From NCBI RefSeq assembly GCF_024586455.1, contig NC_065923.1, positions 40,410,370-40,474,369 on the forward strand: DNA of 64,000 nt. Direction: 5' to 3'. Under the pieces are notes generated by a model. It was not told where the DNA came from. It saw only the letters and a program-made list of their open reading frames with translations, and made no database searches. The position numbers and the translations under genes are program-made. This DNA is from Bactrocera neohumeralis. Its lineage: Eukaryota > Arthropoda > Insecta > Diptera > Tephritidae. This document shows, piece by piece, positions 1-10,230 of this stretch. Position 1 is the stretch's first letter. The number at the start of each line of letters is the position of its first letter.

Positions 1-1576
1 TTTTAATATTAACACCTCGTTGACAATAATCATGTGCTCGTGTTGTTAGCACTGTTAGCACTGTTCTATTGGCAATTTGTTTTCCATATGACATTTAACT
101 GTATTACTTTTTTACTACATTACTTTTTGTTAGTGTAATAGGTTTGCGTTGAGTGACTTAAAACGAGTAGTTTTCAATAACAAAACAAAAAACTTTATGG
201 ACATTTTTTTATAAAGATCAATATTTAACGATTTTCTAATTTTTATTGGCACTTACGGTAGATTTCTACAATACTTCGAAGTTGAGCGTGGTACACCGGT
301 CTTCTCCGTTTTCAGTTGTCGCCAATTGTTCACATCTCGAAATCTGACTTAGATTTAATTGCCTTTGTATTGTTTTTTATATTTCCTTCCGCATTTGAAT
401 GACTGTCAATCAACCGAAATCTATACCAGCACTTATTTGACTGAATGTGGTAGGTTTATTTGAAAGCTTACGTCAAAGAAAAACTGAAAAAGAAATAAAA
501 AAAACATAAAGCGACAAAAATAGCGCATAGATACATATGTACATAGTTATGTATCTCATTGCTGTGTATGGCAACACTGTGTACTCGTTGTCTTGCCGCC
601 GCACCTTTTGTCCGGTACGTCAGCCGGTGCTCATTAATAGGCCTCTAATGCCCTTCGCATAAATTGAATAACACAACAACATGAAAATGCAAAAAACGAA
701 TATAAATAAATAAAACAAAAGAAGTGCGGAAGATAAAGCAAATGCAAAGATATGCTTGAAATACGCGGAATTTCGACAACTGGTCGCATTGAAGTCGAAA
801 ACGCCAACTGTCAAGTTAGATTGCCGAAAGTCTCATTTTTTAGAGGTTTTTGTGACAGCTGACAAATAGAATAATCAACCCATTTACGAGTTACGATTTA
901 CATTTGTACAAATTGTATTCATCAATGCACAGGGTTACACACAGACACATCTATTTTAATGGCTGCTGTCCGAACTACCCTTGAAACGGCGCACAAATTA
1001 TAGTTCATGTTGCTATTGTTGTTGCGGAGGACAAATAAATGTGAATTTTTGCATGAATTCACAAATTCTTAGAAATATTTATTATGTTTATTAATTTTCG
1101 TTCGGCACGCCAATAATTAGGTTTTTGCATTTTTGGACGTGTTCGCTATAATAAATAAGTGCGAATTTACATTATTCTTAAATATAAGTATATCTAGTCA
1201 CAAATTCGGCAGCAATTCCGTCAGAATCAAATCGGTTGGCTGCTTTCTCTTGTAAGTGCTTTGTTTTCAATTCAATTTCATTATGGGAGTCATCTGTGGC
1301 ATTAATATTGATCATTATGGGAGATCAGCTGACTCAATTCAAATGTCATTTGAAAGTTTTTTTGCATCATCATCATCGTCACTTTCATAATGAGCGGTAC
1401 TTTCAATAACAATGCAACATTTTTGAGAATGTAACGGTTGTTTTTTAGACGTGTGGTTTTCAAAGCGGCCATACATTTTTCAGTGTTGGTATTTTTGACA
1501 GCTGTTAATTGATTTATACTCAATTTGGTTTGCAATTTCCTAGTGAGCGGACTTAAGATAAGATAAATATACCAGA
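1..1576. other. No gene recognised; AT-rich unique/low-copy DNA
   Basis: Only short, low-quality open frames are present on either strand. The 1,302-1,583 minus frame shows no motif that I recognise. I see no splice-flanked exon or RNA gene here. The right part (about 1,370-1,570) could belong to an old repeat, but nothing in the window confirms it. Confidence 0.4.
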
Positions 1577-2112
1577 ATTGCACCGCGACCTTAGGTTATT
1601 GTGCCCTCTCCTAACTCACAAAGACTCACCTTGCCCCAGCATATTGATAGGCTGCTAGCCATAGCGATATGATCCCTGTTTGGAAACATGAATCCCAGGG
1701 CCTTTATATTGAGTCTGCAGACTGTTATGCAGTCAATTAGCAGGTGTTCTCTGCTTTAAAAAGGCTCGGCAAACTTTCCATGGTATGGAGTGTTTGGTGC
1801 GTGGTCCTGCGACTCCTGTACCTATCCCCTCTGACGTTTTCGTGCCGTCGGTGTACCAATTGATTGCAACTACTATGCCTAAACAGCAGCGTGAGAGTGG
1901 AATCACTCCATTTAGTTTTGCTTCTAAGGGTAACCTTGAACTTCTTGGTGAAGTTTACCCTTTTGGTTATGCTGCCTCTTGGGAGAAAAGCCAATGGTAT
2001 TGCACCACTTAATTCTTTAATCCGCTGGGATGAGACTACCTTACCTCTGTCACACCCTTCTTGCTACCATTTGGAGCAGTGTGGCAGGTTACTAGATAAA
2101 GTGGTGTGACTT
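1577..2112 (-). mobile_element. Non-LTR retrotransposon remnant: RNase H piece and C-terminal tail
   Basis: Read on the minus strand, about 1,870-1,770 encodes WYTDGTK followed by EGIGTGVAGPRTK. This is the start of a LINE-type RNase H domain, with the first catalytic Asp in YTDG. Downstream (about 1,740-1,600) the frame LIDC...GF.FPNRDHI matches the tail encoded at 63,870-63,654, so both are one family. The tail ends at a shared 3' terminus beside ATTGTGCCCTCTCCTAA (plus strand). The rest of RNase H and the zinc-knuckle are deleted, and the frame shifts at least twice. Such elements (I/LOA/Outcast-like, which carry RNase H after the reverse transcriptase) copy RNA into chromosomal targets; this copy is dead. 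Confidence 0.75.
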
Positions 2113-2189
2113 CATATACTGCGCTATAGAGCCATGTTTAATGACTTTTTCCTACCTGGAGGAGGTGCAGAATGGTAATGTGGACGAAA

Positions 2190-2476
2190 ATTGATTCCAA
2201 CAAGACAGCGCTAAATGCCATGCAGTCTTCGAAACAATCAATTTATTGAAGGAAACTTTTGGTAAGCACCTTATCTCGCTTCTTGAGCCGGTGGAGTAGC
2301 CGCCAAGATGGTGCTATTTAACACCGTTGGACTATTTTTTGTGGGGTTATGTGCAGTTGCTTGTCTACGCAGAAAAGTCCAAGACATTAAAACGTCTTGG
2401 AAGGGAATATTTGGCCCGTTTTTTTTGACAAGCAGCCCCAATTGCTGCAGGAAGTGGTTTAAAATTGGGAATCTCA
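2190..2476 (+). mobile_element. DD41D (rosa-group) mariner-like transposase fragment
   Basis: From 2,195 the plus strand reads FQQDSAKCH, then about 40 residues on LTPLDYFLWGY. Exactly 41 positions separate the Asp of FQQD (codon 2,204) from the Asp of PLDYFLWG. That spacing defines the DD41D (rosa) group of the Tc1/mariner superfamily, whose DDE/D domain cuts and joins transposon ends. One in-frame stop interrupts the spacer and the frame ends near 2,450. Neither the first Asp nor the N-terminal DNA-binding region is present. It is the only clearly plus-strand DD41D fragment in the window apart from the inverted arm near 50 kb. Confidence 0.8.
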
Positions 2477-2909
2477 TCACTGAGAAATTAAATCAATGTC
2501 TTTATCTTTGTTTCTAAAAACTTAGGTCCAAAAATTAAATAGAACACTTTATAGGAAACAACTCTAATGTGTTTCTAAAACATGTTTATAGGCAGAAAAA
2601 TAATTTCTCTTCCTAGAAAATATCGTGCTTTAGACAACATGTTAACGCAGGGTTGCATCAGAAGATCAGCTCATTTGTTTGAACGTCTGGTATGTTTGTT
2701 CGATTCGTTACTTTTTGACGCTGAAATAAGTAGCTATTGTTCTAGTTGCAAAAAAATCTTTTTTTTTTCTTCTACAGCAACTGTACGTCTTCATCTATGA
2801 ATTTTTCATTGTTTATTATTTTCTTGACTGACAATGTGGTTACGTTGCAAAGTGGATTTATGTTTCGAAGAATGAATCACATGATCAAACGTATACATAG
2901 TTTACATTG

Positions 2910-3426
2910 GGGTGGATCAAAAAAAAATATATTATGAATGATGAAACTCATAGGTTTTTGGAGAGGCTTTCTTAGAGGTGTCTAGGAACCTATTTTTTAG
3001 AGTACCAAACGAAAAAAGATATATTTACCTTTTTTTTGATTTTGCTGTAAAATTAATTATTGATCATTTGTGTGTTAGCAATGAATTGTATTTTCATTTC
3101 TTAATGTATATAAACGAGAAGGCATCAGATGGAATTCAAAATCGTTATATTGGAAGAAGACCGATTTTTTTATAGAGCAGTTAAGAAAATTTTCTACAAA
3201 ATCTGAAATCGGAACAAGATATGGTTTTTTCCAAGTAGTTGGCCACGCCCATATATAAATTATTCTATTTCTTCTGATAATAAGAAAAAATAGAAAACTG
3301 TAAGAAGGAGGACCTTCCCGTTACAATTAAGAACTCGTGCTTGGAGAGGCTTTCTTAGAGGTGTATAGGAACCTATTTTTCAGAGTACCAAACGAAAAAA
3401 AAAAATTTTTTTTTTTTGATCCACCC
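2910..3426. mobile_element. Inverted-repeat element with poly-A/poly-T inner ends (unclassified)
   Basis: The left end GGGTGGATC plus an A-run (2,910) is mirrored by a T-run plus GATCCACCC (3,418-3,426). Within it a ~58-bp segment occurs twice in direct orientation (2,957-3,015 and 3,342-3,400; both contain TTGGAGAGGCTTTCTTAGAGG). The whole is bracketed by a 15-bp direct repeat, GTATACATAGTTTAC, at 2,891-2,905 and 3,429-3,443. I see no coding capacity. It behaves like a non-autonomous insertion, but a 15-bp flank is longer than common DNA-transposon target duplications, so its class is open. Confidence 0.6.
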
Positions 3427-3444
3427 TAGTATACATAGTTTACG

Positions 3445-4824
3445 AATCTGTAAAGGACAGACAGACAAACATTCCTCTTTACATATCGTCACCTAAAATG
3501 TAAACCAACGTATCATCAATCGAAAACCGCTGTCAGATATAATAAGCAATATACAACCATTTTATAACCAAAAATCAAACTTTGTTCCAATTTGTGTGGT
3601 TTCTAAAAAATCGAAAAACGCTGTCCGATATAAGAACTTCGCATTTTATGCAAGTCAAACTTTGTTTATTTTGCATTTTCGGTGCCAGCAAGTGATGTTA
3701 TGTTATATATATATGTATGTGCCAGTATGTATATGTATGTATAATGAGAGTTTACACCTCTTAAAATATTCCGACAGAAAATGCAAAGGCACTTCAATCC
3801 ATCAAAGAGAACATGACAACATTTTTGCTTGTTTCCAAAGGACCTTCAACAACTTTTTCTGAGAAAACACTACGCGTTCTTATTAAAATTATAGGTTTAC
3901 TGCCATAGCTTGCATTAATTTGTGGAGCTCATATACATATACAGACATACATATATGTAAGTACATATGAATACCCTAAAGTACTGGAATAAATTTGTAA
4001 GCTTTCCGCCGCTCCGCATTTATCATTATACCACACAGCTTGAGACTACAATTGAAATTATGTGTAATTTTTACTTTCCATATTTCCCACAGTCAATGCG
4101 CTTTCAATATTCCATATTCACTTTCATAACTCAAATCGAATTCAGTGTTTGCCATTACTTTAAACCACTCATAGATATTTGAAAAACAAAAAAATGTCTA
4201 CGCATGCTTACCTGCCTATTTCCATAAGAAACTTGTACATAGTATGTATGTATGTACTTAGTACGTAATGTGTATGTGTGTTCATATATGGTTTATATAT
4301 TGCTTAAGGGTAACGCACATGGTAAATTCGAAAAAGTATATTAATGCCTTCGTTCCACTTTACTTTATTTAATTTTTATCGAATTTGTTGGAAACAGCTG
4401 CCAGCCGTTTTTCTTCACGCTCCTCAAGAAGCACTTAAAATATGTAATTGTGCTTGTTCTACATACATACATACATATGTGCTGTACACATATGCACCAT
4501 ATATAACTGTAAGAATTTTCAAAATTTTCACTGGGGTGCGTTACTTCACATTGACCTACTGCAGAGCTGCAATCGGTTATGTATCAGTTATTTATGACTT
4601 TGCCGCTGAAAAAACCGTTGCAGGAAGTGAGTTTCAAAGGCACAAATGCATTTTGCGGATAAATTTTTAACGTGGTACAGTGTTTTCTAGTCTTGTTCTA
4701 AAATATTATTATTATTATTTTACAACCCTGCACATATATTTCGCATATTGATGTCGTATGAGTTGTCCGTTGTCAGAAATATGATAAATTTAAACTAGCT
4801 TAAAATAGAGAACATATTGGCAAA
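3445..4824. other. No gene recognised; microsatellite-rich AT DNA
   Basis: Contains several (acat)/(tatg) runs (about 3,706-3,742, 3,930-3,970, 4,240-4,290, 4,462-4,482). The 4,344-4,670 plus frame (108 codons) shows no recognisable domain and lacks flanking splice signals that I would trust. Confidence 0.4.
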
Positions 4825-4828
4825 TTAA

Positions 4829-5532
4829 GGGGGTATTCTGGTCTAGAAGCATGAATTTCAGATAATTTTTAAAGGCAATTAATATTTTTACTATTCATTT
4901 TTTTATTAGTTATTTGTTAATTTTAGAAGAGTACAGAAAAAAATTAAAAACTAAAAAAAGTAAAAAATTTCGAAAATTATGAGCTGACGAAGTGGGGGGT
5001 CTCTAAAAATTTCCACGTGACCATACCCATGATTTCAACCCTCCTAGTTATCTGAAACAAAAAAAAAAAAGATTATTAATCTAGAATAATGTCGCAATGA
5101 CCGGAACTACGGAAAAGTGGGAAATTTTTTTTTTCACAAAATGGCGACTACCTGAAAAAAAAGTTTTTTTGGATCACTTTTTCTGACTATTTCGAATTTT
5201 TTAAAAATAATAAAAATAAAAATTTGGGGATGGGGCTAGTTCCAATCATAGACAAGCCTATAAAGAAGACTCTATAAAAATTTCAAGTAAATCGGTCCAG
5301 TAGAACCTGAGAAATCGTGGGTATCGTTCCGAAAAAGTCAGTTTTGAGAAAAACGTGTTTAAAGTTTAGGAGACAATTCTAGTGAACACGGACGCCACGT
5401 CACAAAATCGGCTGTATCTCCGAAAATAAGTCGAATTTTGAAAAATCCTTCCAAGGTCATATTTTTGAAAGTCTAAGCTTTCAAGATATGCAAAAAATCG
5501 ATTTTTTCAAAATCCTAGACAAGAATACCCCC
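4829..5532. mobile_element. TTAA-flanked inverted-repeat element, subfamily A, copy 1
   Basis: The left end GGGGGTATTCTGGTCTAG and right end CTAGACAAGAATACCCCC are inverted repeats (17 of 18 match). TTAA flanks both sides (4,825-4,828; 5,533-5,536), the target duplication typical of piggyBac-type insertion. There is no usable open frame. Internal landmarks are an AAAATGGCG box (about 5,139), AAATCGGTCCAGTAGAACC (about 5,289), GAGAAAAACGTGTTTAAAG (about 5,346) and AAAATCG-rich ends. A second copy lies at 53,145-53,821. It is probably a non-autonomous DNA transposon; the autonomous partner is not in this window. Confidence 0.85.
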
Positions 5533-5574
5533 TTAAGGACCAAATGCAATTTCGTAAAAGATTCCATTCACTAA

Positions 5575-5690
5575 TTCATAGTTTTTTTAATTTAATTTTT
5601 TTTTTTTATTTTACTTTACTTTTTTTTTTACTTTATTTTTTTTTTATTTTACTTTATTTTATTTTTTTATTTTACTTTATTTTTAATCGA
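5575..5690. repeat. T-rich low-complexity tract (TTTTATTTTACTT units)
   Basis: About 115 bp of nearly pure T with periodic A/C, repeating units such as TTTTATTTTACTTTA. It abuts the 3' side of the minus-strand R1-like remnant at 5,691. Read on the minus strand it is an A-rich run following the coding 3' end, so it could be an expanded poly-A tail of that retrotransposon; this is inference. Confidence 0.6.
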
Positions 5691-6510
5691 TCAGGCACCC
5701 ACTTGTATAGAACCTTCGCCTATCATGGCACCGCTTTTTCGCAATACTTCAGGGTGGCGTTCCATATTTCTCGTCATAAGATTTATATACTTACCTACTT
5801 CCTGGTCACATTTTGTAAGCGTACTAGGTTTCAAAGTATTTTTTACGTTCTTCCAGTTTTCCTTGTTTTCAAGCATAAAAGTTACGATGCGCATTCATGG
5901 AGCCGCCCAAAGTGTCAAGCCTAGTTCGCTGTACTTGTTACCTTATTCATACCGCATTCATTTGAAGAACGCGTGGACATCTATGTTACGTAGCGTAAAA
6001 ACCACCTCACCATGTTTTTTGTGGTGGTGACATTTCTTTCTTGCTTCTTCAGCGTCCACGTTTTCATTCGTTCAAATGCTAGTAAATCGTTGGACATGCT
6101 TTCGCTTATTATATATGTACGCAGTTTCGCGCGATACACATGTTTTAGGGCTTTGAGTCGATAATTTTTCAATGAATCTGCCCATAACTCTGCTCCGTAG
6201 AGCAAGACATTTAATGTTGTCGACATCAGAAGCTTCCGTTCTCCTCCCTCGATTCGCCGATGATGCCATCAACCTGCCAAGCAGGAAAGTTATGTTAGAC
6301 GGTTTTTCCTCAGCGTGTTGGATTTGTACCCAGTAGGTAAGCCTGGATTCTAATTTTGCACCCAGGTAGTTGACAACCTTTTGAGTTTGTTGTCCTCATG
6401 TTTATTATAGTCGTAAAATCCTTCTTTGTTAGCAATACCAGCTGCTTTTTTACAGTGGCAAAAATACCTCTCGTGGCAAAAAGACCTCTCGTGTCAGGAT
6501 ACATTTACGC
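5691..6510 (-). mobile_element. R1-like non-LTR retrotransposon, 3' part of reverse transcriptase ORF (degenerate)
   Basis: On the minus strand, pieces in different frames run in the order expected for the C-terminal third of an R1-clade ORF2. They are a KKQLVLLTKK and 'YLGAKLES.LTYW' region (about 6,470-6,330), then RLMASSANRG, then STTLNVLLYGAELWADSL (about 6,220-6,170), then DLLAFER (about 6,080) and FMLENKENWKNVK near the end (about 5,880-5,840). Several frameshifts and stops break it. The catalytic YxDD box is upstream and absent. It is a 5'-truncated, dead copy; I or jockey relatives are alternatives to R1. Confidence 0.7.
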
Positions 6511-6534
6511 TCTGATCACCTGATAGCGTTACTA

Positions 6535-6722
6535 CAAGGAGCGTTCCAAAACAAACAGGACTAAAAAAACAGAACAAATGGTTTTTTCGGCAAAATAAAT
6601 TTATTTTATTCAAAATAGTCTTCTTTTGCTTGAATACAGCTTTTTGCACGGTCCAAAAGCATGTCGAATGAGTGTTTTAGCTGAGAATGCCCTCTACGTC
6701 TGTATAACGCTTTCCTTTCATG
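6535..6722 (-). mobile_element. Mariner 3' end (family I): C-terminal codons and terminal inverted repeat
   Basis: Minus-strand frames give MKGKRY.DVEG and LKHSFDMLLDRAKSCIQAK ending in DYFE, close to the C terminus encoded at 34,628-34,700 (LKHSFEMLIDRAKRCIE...NYFA). The outer 28 bp (6,535-6,562) resemble the terminal inverted repeat at 34,553-34,580 and are preceded by TA, the mariner target. The upstream neighbour comes from a different mariner family, so this is only the tail of an element. Confidence 0.75.
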
Positions 6723-7325
6723 GGGTTTCCGGATCGTAAGCATAGATGCAAGCCTCATCGGCAGTAATAATACGTTCCATGACATCCTGATAGTCGGAAA
6801 GCATTGTTTCACAGATGTTAACGCGATGCTGTTTTCGAAAAAATTGAATGATTTCGGAACCAATAGTGCTTTCACTTTTCTTAGGCCCAAATGATCTTTC
6901 AAAATAGGTTCCACTGATTATTCCGATATTCCAACCAGTAAGATCTCTGACTGTTAATAGTCGATTCTCTAACACCAGTTTCTTTATTTAATGGCGTCTT
7001 GATCATGAGTTGATGTTGATGGCCGTCCTGGACGTACTTCGTCGTCAACGTGTTTTCGACCTTCTTTGAATAATTTGTACTTGCTCGCGACAAACCAATC
7101 TCACCGAAGGCCCCTTTCCAACATTCTGAAAGTTTCGCCACCAGAAATTTGATTCCGCACCTAAAATTTAATGGAACTTCCTTATTGAATAATTTCATTC
7201 ATCGTAAAAATCGCCGAATGTACTTAATGTACCTCAGAAAGACAAGCGTATACTAAACACTAATGTCTATTTGATATGATATTTGACACAGATGTCACTG
7301 ACAGTCATACCAACCTAGGAAAAAA
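6723..7325 (-). mobile_element. Mariner transposase, N-terminal and first-Asp part (family II)
   Basis: From about 7,198 downwards the minus strand encodes CGIKFLVAKLSECWKGAFGE (in broken frames), the linker ENRLLTVRDLTG, and ICETMLSDYQDVMERIITAD(E)ACIYAYDPET. This covers the two helix-turn-helix regions and the first catalytic Asp (canonical ITGDE; here ITADE, Gly to Ala). The rest of the catalytic core is missing: after YDPET the sequence switches at about 6,722 to the family I tail. The same family recurs at 20,380-20,935 and 35,895-36,700. Frameshifts show it is inactive. Confidence 0.8.
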
Positions 7326-8069
7326 AATATTTCGACGAATAGGTTTTCTTGCAAAATTTAAATTACGAAGTCTTACTATTTATTGCCCAGAGTAATATGT
7401 CTTTGTAAATTTTACTTAGTATATTTAAATGACTTTAAGCGAACTTATACGTTATTTAATATTCGTATTTTCTCATTTAATGATGAGAATTTAAAGATAA
7501 TTAAATCTTAGCATTTTTAATGTTTCGTTGTAATTATCTAGTAATCAAACATTAATTATTTGTGCAAATTAGTTAATACATGATTACTTCAATTACTCAC
7601 TTTTTGCAATATTTTGCTTGTTTAACTTAAAATAATTAGCAAATAATTGTATAATACTTTTTTCTGAGCTTTTAGTTTCACTCGCGCCAAAGTTCAAAAT
7701 CTCTGCATATTTTCCTTAACCCACTTTTACATACACTTGAGGATATACATACATACATATTTATGTCTATGTCTATTTGCAAAATTATTAAAACATTGCA
7801 ATTATAACTGAGAGCAGAGAACAGAGAGCAGAGAGCGGAGTTGCACGCTTACTTTCTGGGTTAATTAGTTTGGTGCAATGGGATTTTAATAATTTGCTGA
7901 GATTCAATTTTTGATAGCCAATTATAAGCACGTGATGGCAACAATCAAGCAAGTTAGCGATACGTAATAAAATTCCATAGTGGGAATGTCTACAGTAGCT
8001 TGGAAAGTGAAGTTAGGTTAAAACAAAAACAATTGTAGAACTTCTTTCAGACAATTTATTTCATTGAAA
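7326..8069. other. No gene recognised; AT-rich DNA with a purine-rich mini-repeat
   Basis: AT-rich sequence with no convincing open frame. A short purine tract of GAGAGCAGAGAACAGAGAGC-type units lies at about 7,808-7,843. No RNA gene or splice-flanked exon was seen. Confidence 0.4.
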
Positions 8070-8073
8070 TTAA

Positions 8074-8797
8074 GGGGCTATACCAGTGTGACGCATGAAA
8101 AATTAAGCGATTTTCGTGAATTTTTTTAAAAGAAAGTACTAGATTGAATGTTTCGACGTTCTATGGACGTAATAAAGTATATTTTTAGCTATATTAAAAA
8201 AAAAAATTTACAAAAATATTGAAAAATAACGGAGTAATGTGCTGTCTGCGGAAGTGCCAAAAAAAAAGTGCCTCAACTGCTGGCATGATTCCGGTCGATT
8301 GAGTAGCTGAAACCAAAAAATTCAAAATGTTTATTAAACTTAAATATATTTTCTATACAATGGACTACGATCTTTGAAAAATATCAAAAATTAAGAAAAT
8401 GGCGCCATTTTGAAAAAAAAATCGTTTTTTTACGAAAAAAATTGTCGTTTTTTTAATGCCAAATTGACAATTTTCAGCCAATCAAAAAGATCGTAGTCTA
8501 TTGTATAGCAAATGTATTCAACTATATCCAGTTTTAATTTGAAGTCGATCGGTTAATTTCTCGTTGATTTATAATGTCAGCAAATTTGAAAAATGTCGTT
8601 TCGAGAAAAACGCGTTTAAAGTTTCACTTATGTATATATGTTTGCACCTCTGAGCGGTCGCTATTTAGAACGCTGCCATTCAAAAACTATTTAAAATACG
8701 ACCTCGCCGATTTCACAGGATATTTTTGAATATATAAGCTATCGAAAAAAGCAAAAAAAAAAATTTTTTTTTGAAAGTGTCACACTGGTATAGCCCC
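8074..8797. mobile_element. TTAA-flanked inverted-repeat element, subfamily B
   Basis: GGGGCTATACCAGTGTGAC at the left is perfectly mirrored at the right end (19 bp), with TTAA on both sides (8,070-8,073; 8,798-8,801). No coding frame. It shares the internal order of subfamily A despite different ends: an AAAATGGCG box (about 8,397), GATCGGTTAATTTCTC (about 8,549) and GAGAAAAACGCGTTTAAAGTTT (about 8,607; given here in part). A relic of the same 3' end (ACTGGATATAGCCTCTTAA) sits near 14,196-14,214. Probably non-autonomous. Confidence 0.85.
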
Positions 8798-8801
8798 TTA
8801 A

Positions 8802-9140
8802 GAGCGAACAACGAATATGATTGACTTCAATGAAATCACATGAAATTTATTATAAATAATAATTTTGTGTTTCTTCAGGTTAGCCTAGGAAGTAGCGTTG
8901 TCAATTTAAGTATTGCCATAAATTTGGGATTCTGATTTATTAAAATCTGCCGAGAACTTTGATATAAACAGCCAAGAAATATACTATACAATATTTTAGA
9001 TCATCCAACTCTTAAATTTTCTGCTGAGGTATAATCTCTTGTAAGAATGCATGAATGCTATAAATGGTCATTAAGCTCTATATAGAAAGTTTTCTATCTT
9101 TAAAATGTATCAATCATAAAATGTTTGTCTCTACCTGGTT
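8802..9140. other. No feature recognised
   Basis: AT-rich sequence between a TTAA element and an RTE-like fragment. It includes TTTCTTCAG/GTTAGC at about 8,872-8,884, a weak acceptor-like string with no supporting context. Confidence 0.3.
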
Positions 9141-9785
9141 TTTTGTATTCACCACACGATCGGTCTGGTTGGTGGCTTTTCGATCTGGAGACAGCCAGGT
9201 AGCTTGATGAATTTTCCTATGCTGGAATCTAGTGCTACAGATAACCATATTTCGGGCCCCGCGGAGTGGATAAGCCTCAACCCATTTGGGGATGTTTCAT
9301 CGTGGAGGCTGAATTTACCGACAGTTGTGGCAAAGATACCTTCTTTGCCCACCCTGGCGTTAAAGTCGCCAAGCACGATTTTAATATCATTGCGGGCACA
9401 TCAGCCAGCTGGGCAGCGGAACTTTTCCAATTAAGGAACCGGGCATTCCAGATGCATGTCATTTAATCGTAAATACGTTTACCGTGGTCGTCATCAAATG
9501 GGGGATCTCTCATCCGAGGCTGTTGTTTTCTTTTTTTACGTGGCGTATCCCAAACCCAGCGCACAACAGTGGATAGGGATGGTTCGCCTTCTCACTTTAG
9601 CTCGGCTTCACACGAATGTTCTTTGGCCCTCCAGAGGATACTTGGTCTACAATCGGAAGCCTTGAGCTGCTTGAGTCATGTATAAAATAATCGTTTCTGG
9701 TCACTCCCAAGTGTATGACGCTGAGAGAACTTTCCTCACTTTCGTGAACTTCTACACATGACTCCATCTTCCAAGTTAATTTTTT
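9141..9785 (-). mobile_element. RTE-like non-LTR retrotransposon: 5' region plus AP-endonuclease fragment
   Basis: The minus-strand frame from 9,376 encodes LGDFNARVGKEGIF followed by FSLHDETSPNGLRLI. GDFNARVG is the conserved Asp/Asn box of the AP-endonuclease that nicks target DNA in RTE-like elements (annotated in insects as craniofacial-development-protein-2-like). A start-proximal piece, IWNARFLNW...AAQLADV, lies just upstream (9,462-9,400). Residues between it and GDFN are deleted. The section at 9,480-9,785 matches 13,935-14,080 and 32,170-32,420 and is the element's 5' region. No reverse transcriptase follows. Confidence 0.75.
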
Positions 9786-9869
9786 TACATACTGTATATT
9801 TTCATAAATATTTCGCATTTTATTCCCTAAAAAGTGTTGACCTACATATATAAATGGTCTGTATGATGA

Positions 9870-10230
9870 GCTGAGTCGATTTTGCCGTGTCCCTGTGTCT
9901 GTATATACGCGAACTAGTCCATCATTTTTTGAGATATCGATCTTGTTTATTTGCTCAAATTCTTTTCTTTCTCTAGAAATTGCTCATATGTCGAAAGCGC
10001 CGATATCGGACCACTATAGCATATACCTGTCATACAAACCGAACATTTCGGAATCGAATACTTTCATGGAAAACTTTTTAATTTGTTGAGATATTTTCAA
10101 AAAATTTCTGATGGGCTGTTGTATAAGGCAATAATGTGATTTCCGAAGAAATTGTTCAGATCGGATGACTATAGCATAAAGTTGCCAAACAAACTGAACG
10201 AGCGCTGCAAACGAAGCTAACGATTACTCC
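9870..10230. repeat. Interspersed repeat 'Rep1' copy (GATATCGGACCACTATAGC family)
   Basis: Carries boxes that recur through the window in the same order: GAGATATCGATCTTG, a GCCGATATCGGACCACTATA box (about 10,000), CATACAAACCGAACATTTCG, a TGGAAAACTTTT box, then a second half with GATCGGATGACTATAGCATA (about 10,157). Other copies lie at 32,690-33,050, 55,025-56,240 (split) and 57,870-58,245. No coding capacity or terminal repeats are visible. The family is unclassified by me; a Helitron-like or other non-autonomous origin is possible. Confidence 0.7.

Noticed and set aside
4205..4218. Minus-strand GCAG|GTAAGC as a recursive splice site
   Set aside because: No polypyrimidine tract precedes it on the minus strand (GGAAATAGGCAG).
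5544..5924. 126-codon Phe/Tyr/Leu-rich plus frame that looks like a membrane protein
   Set aside because: Product of a T-rich low-complexity tract followed by the antisense of an R1-like remnant.
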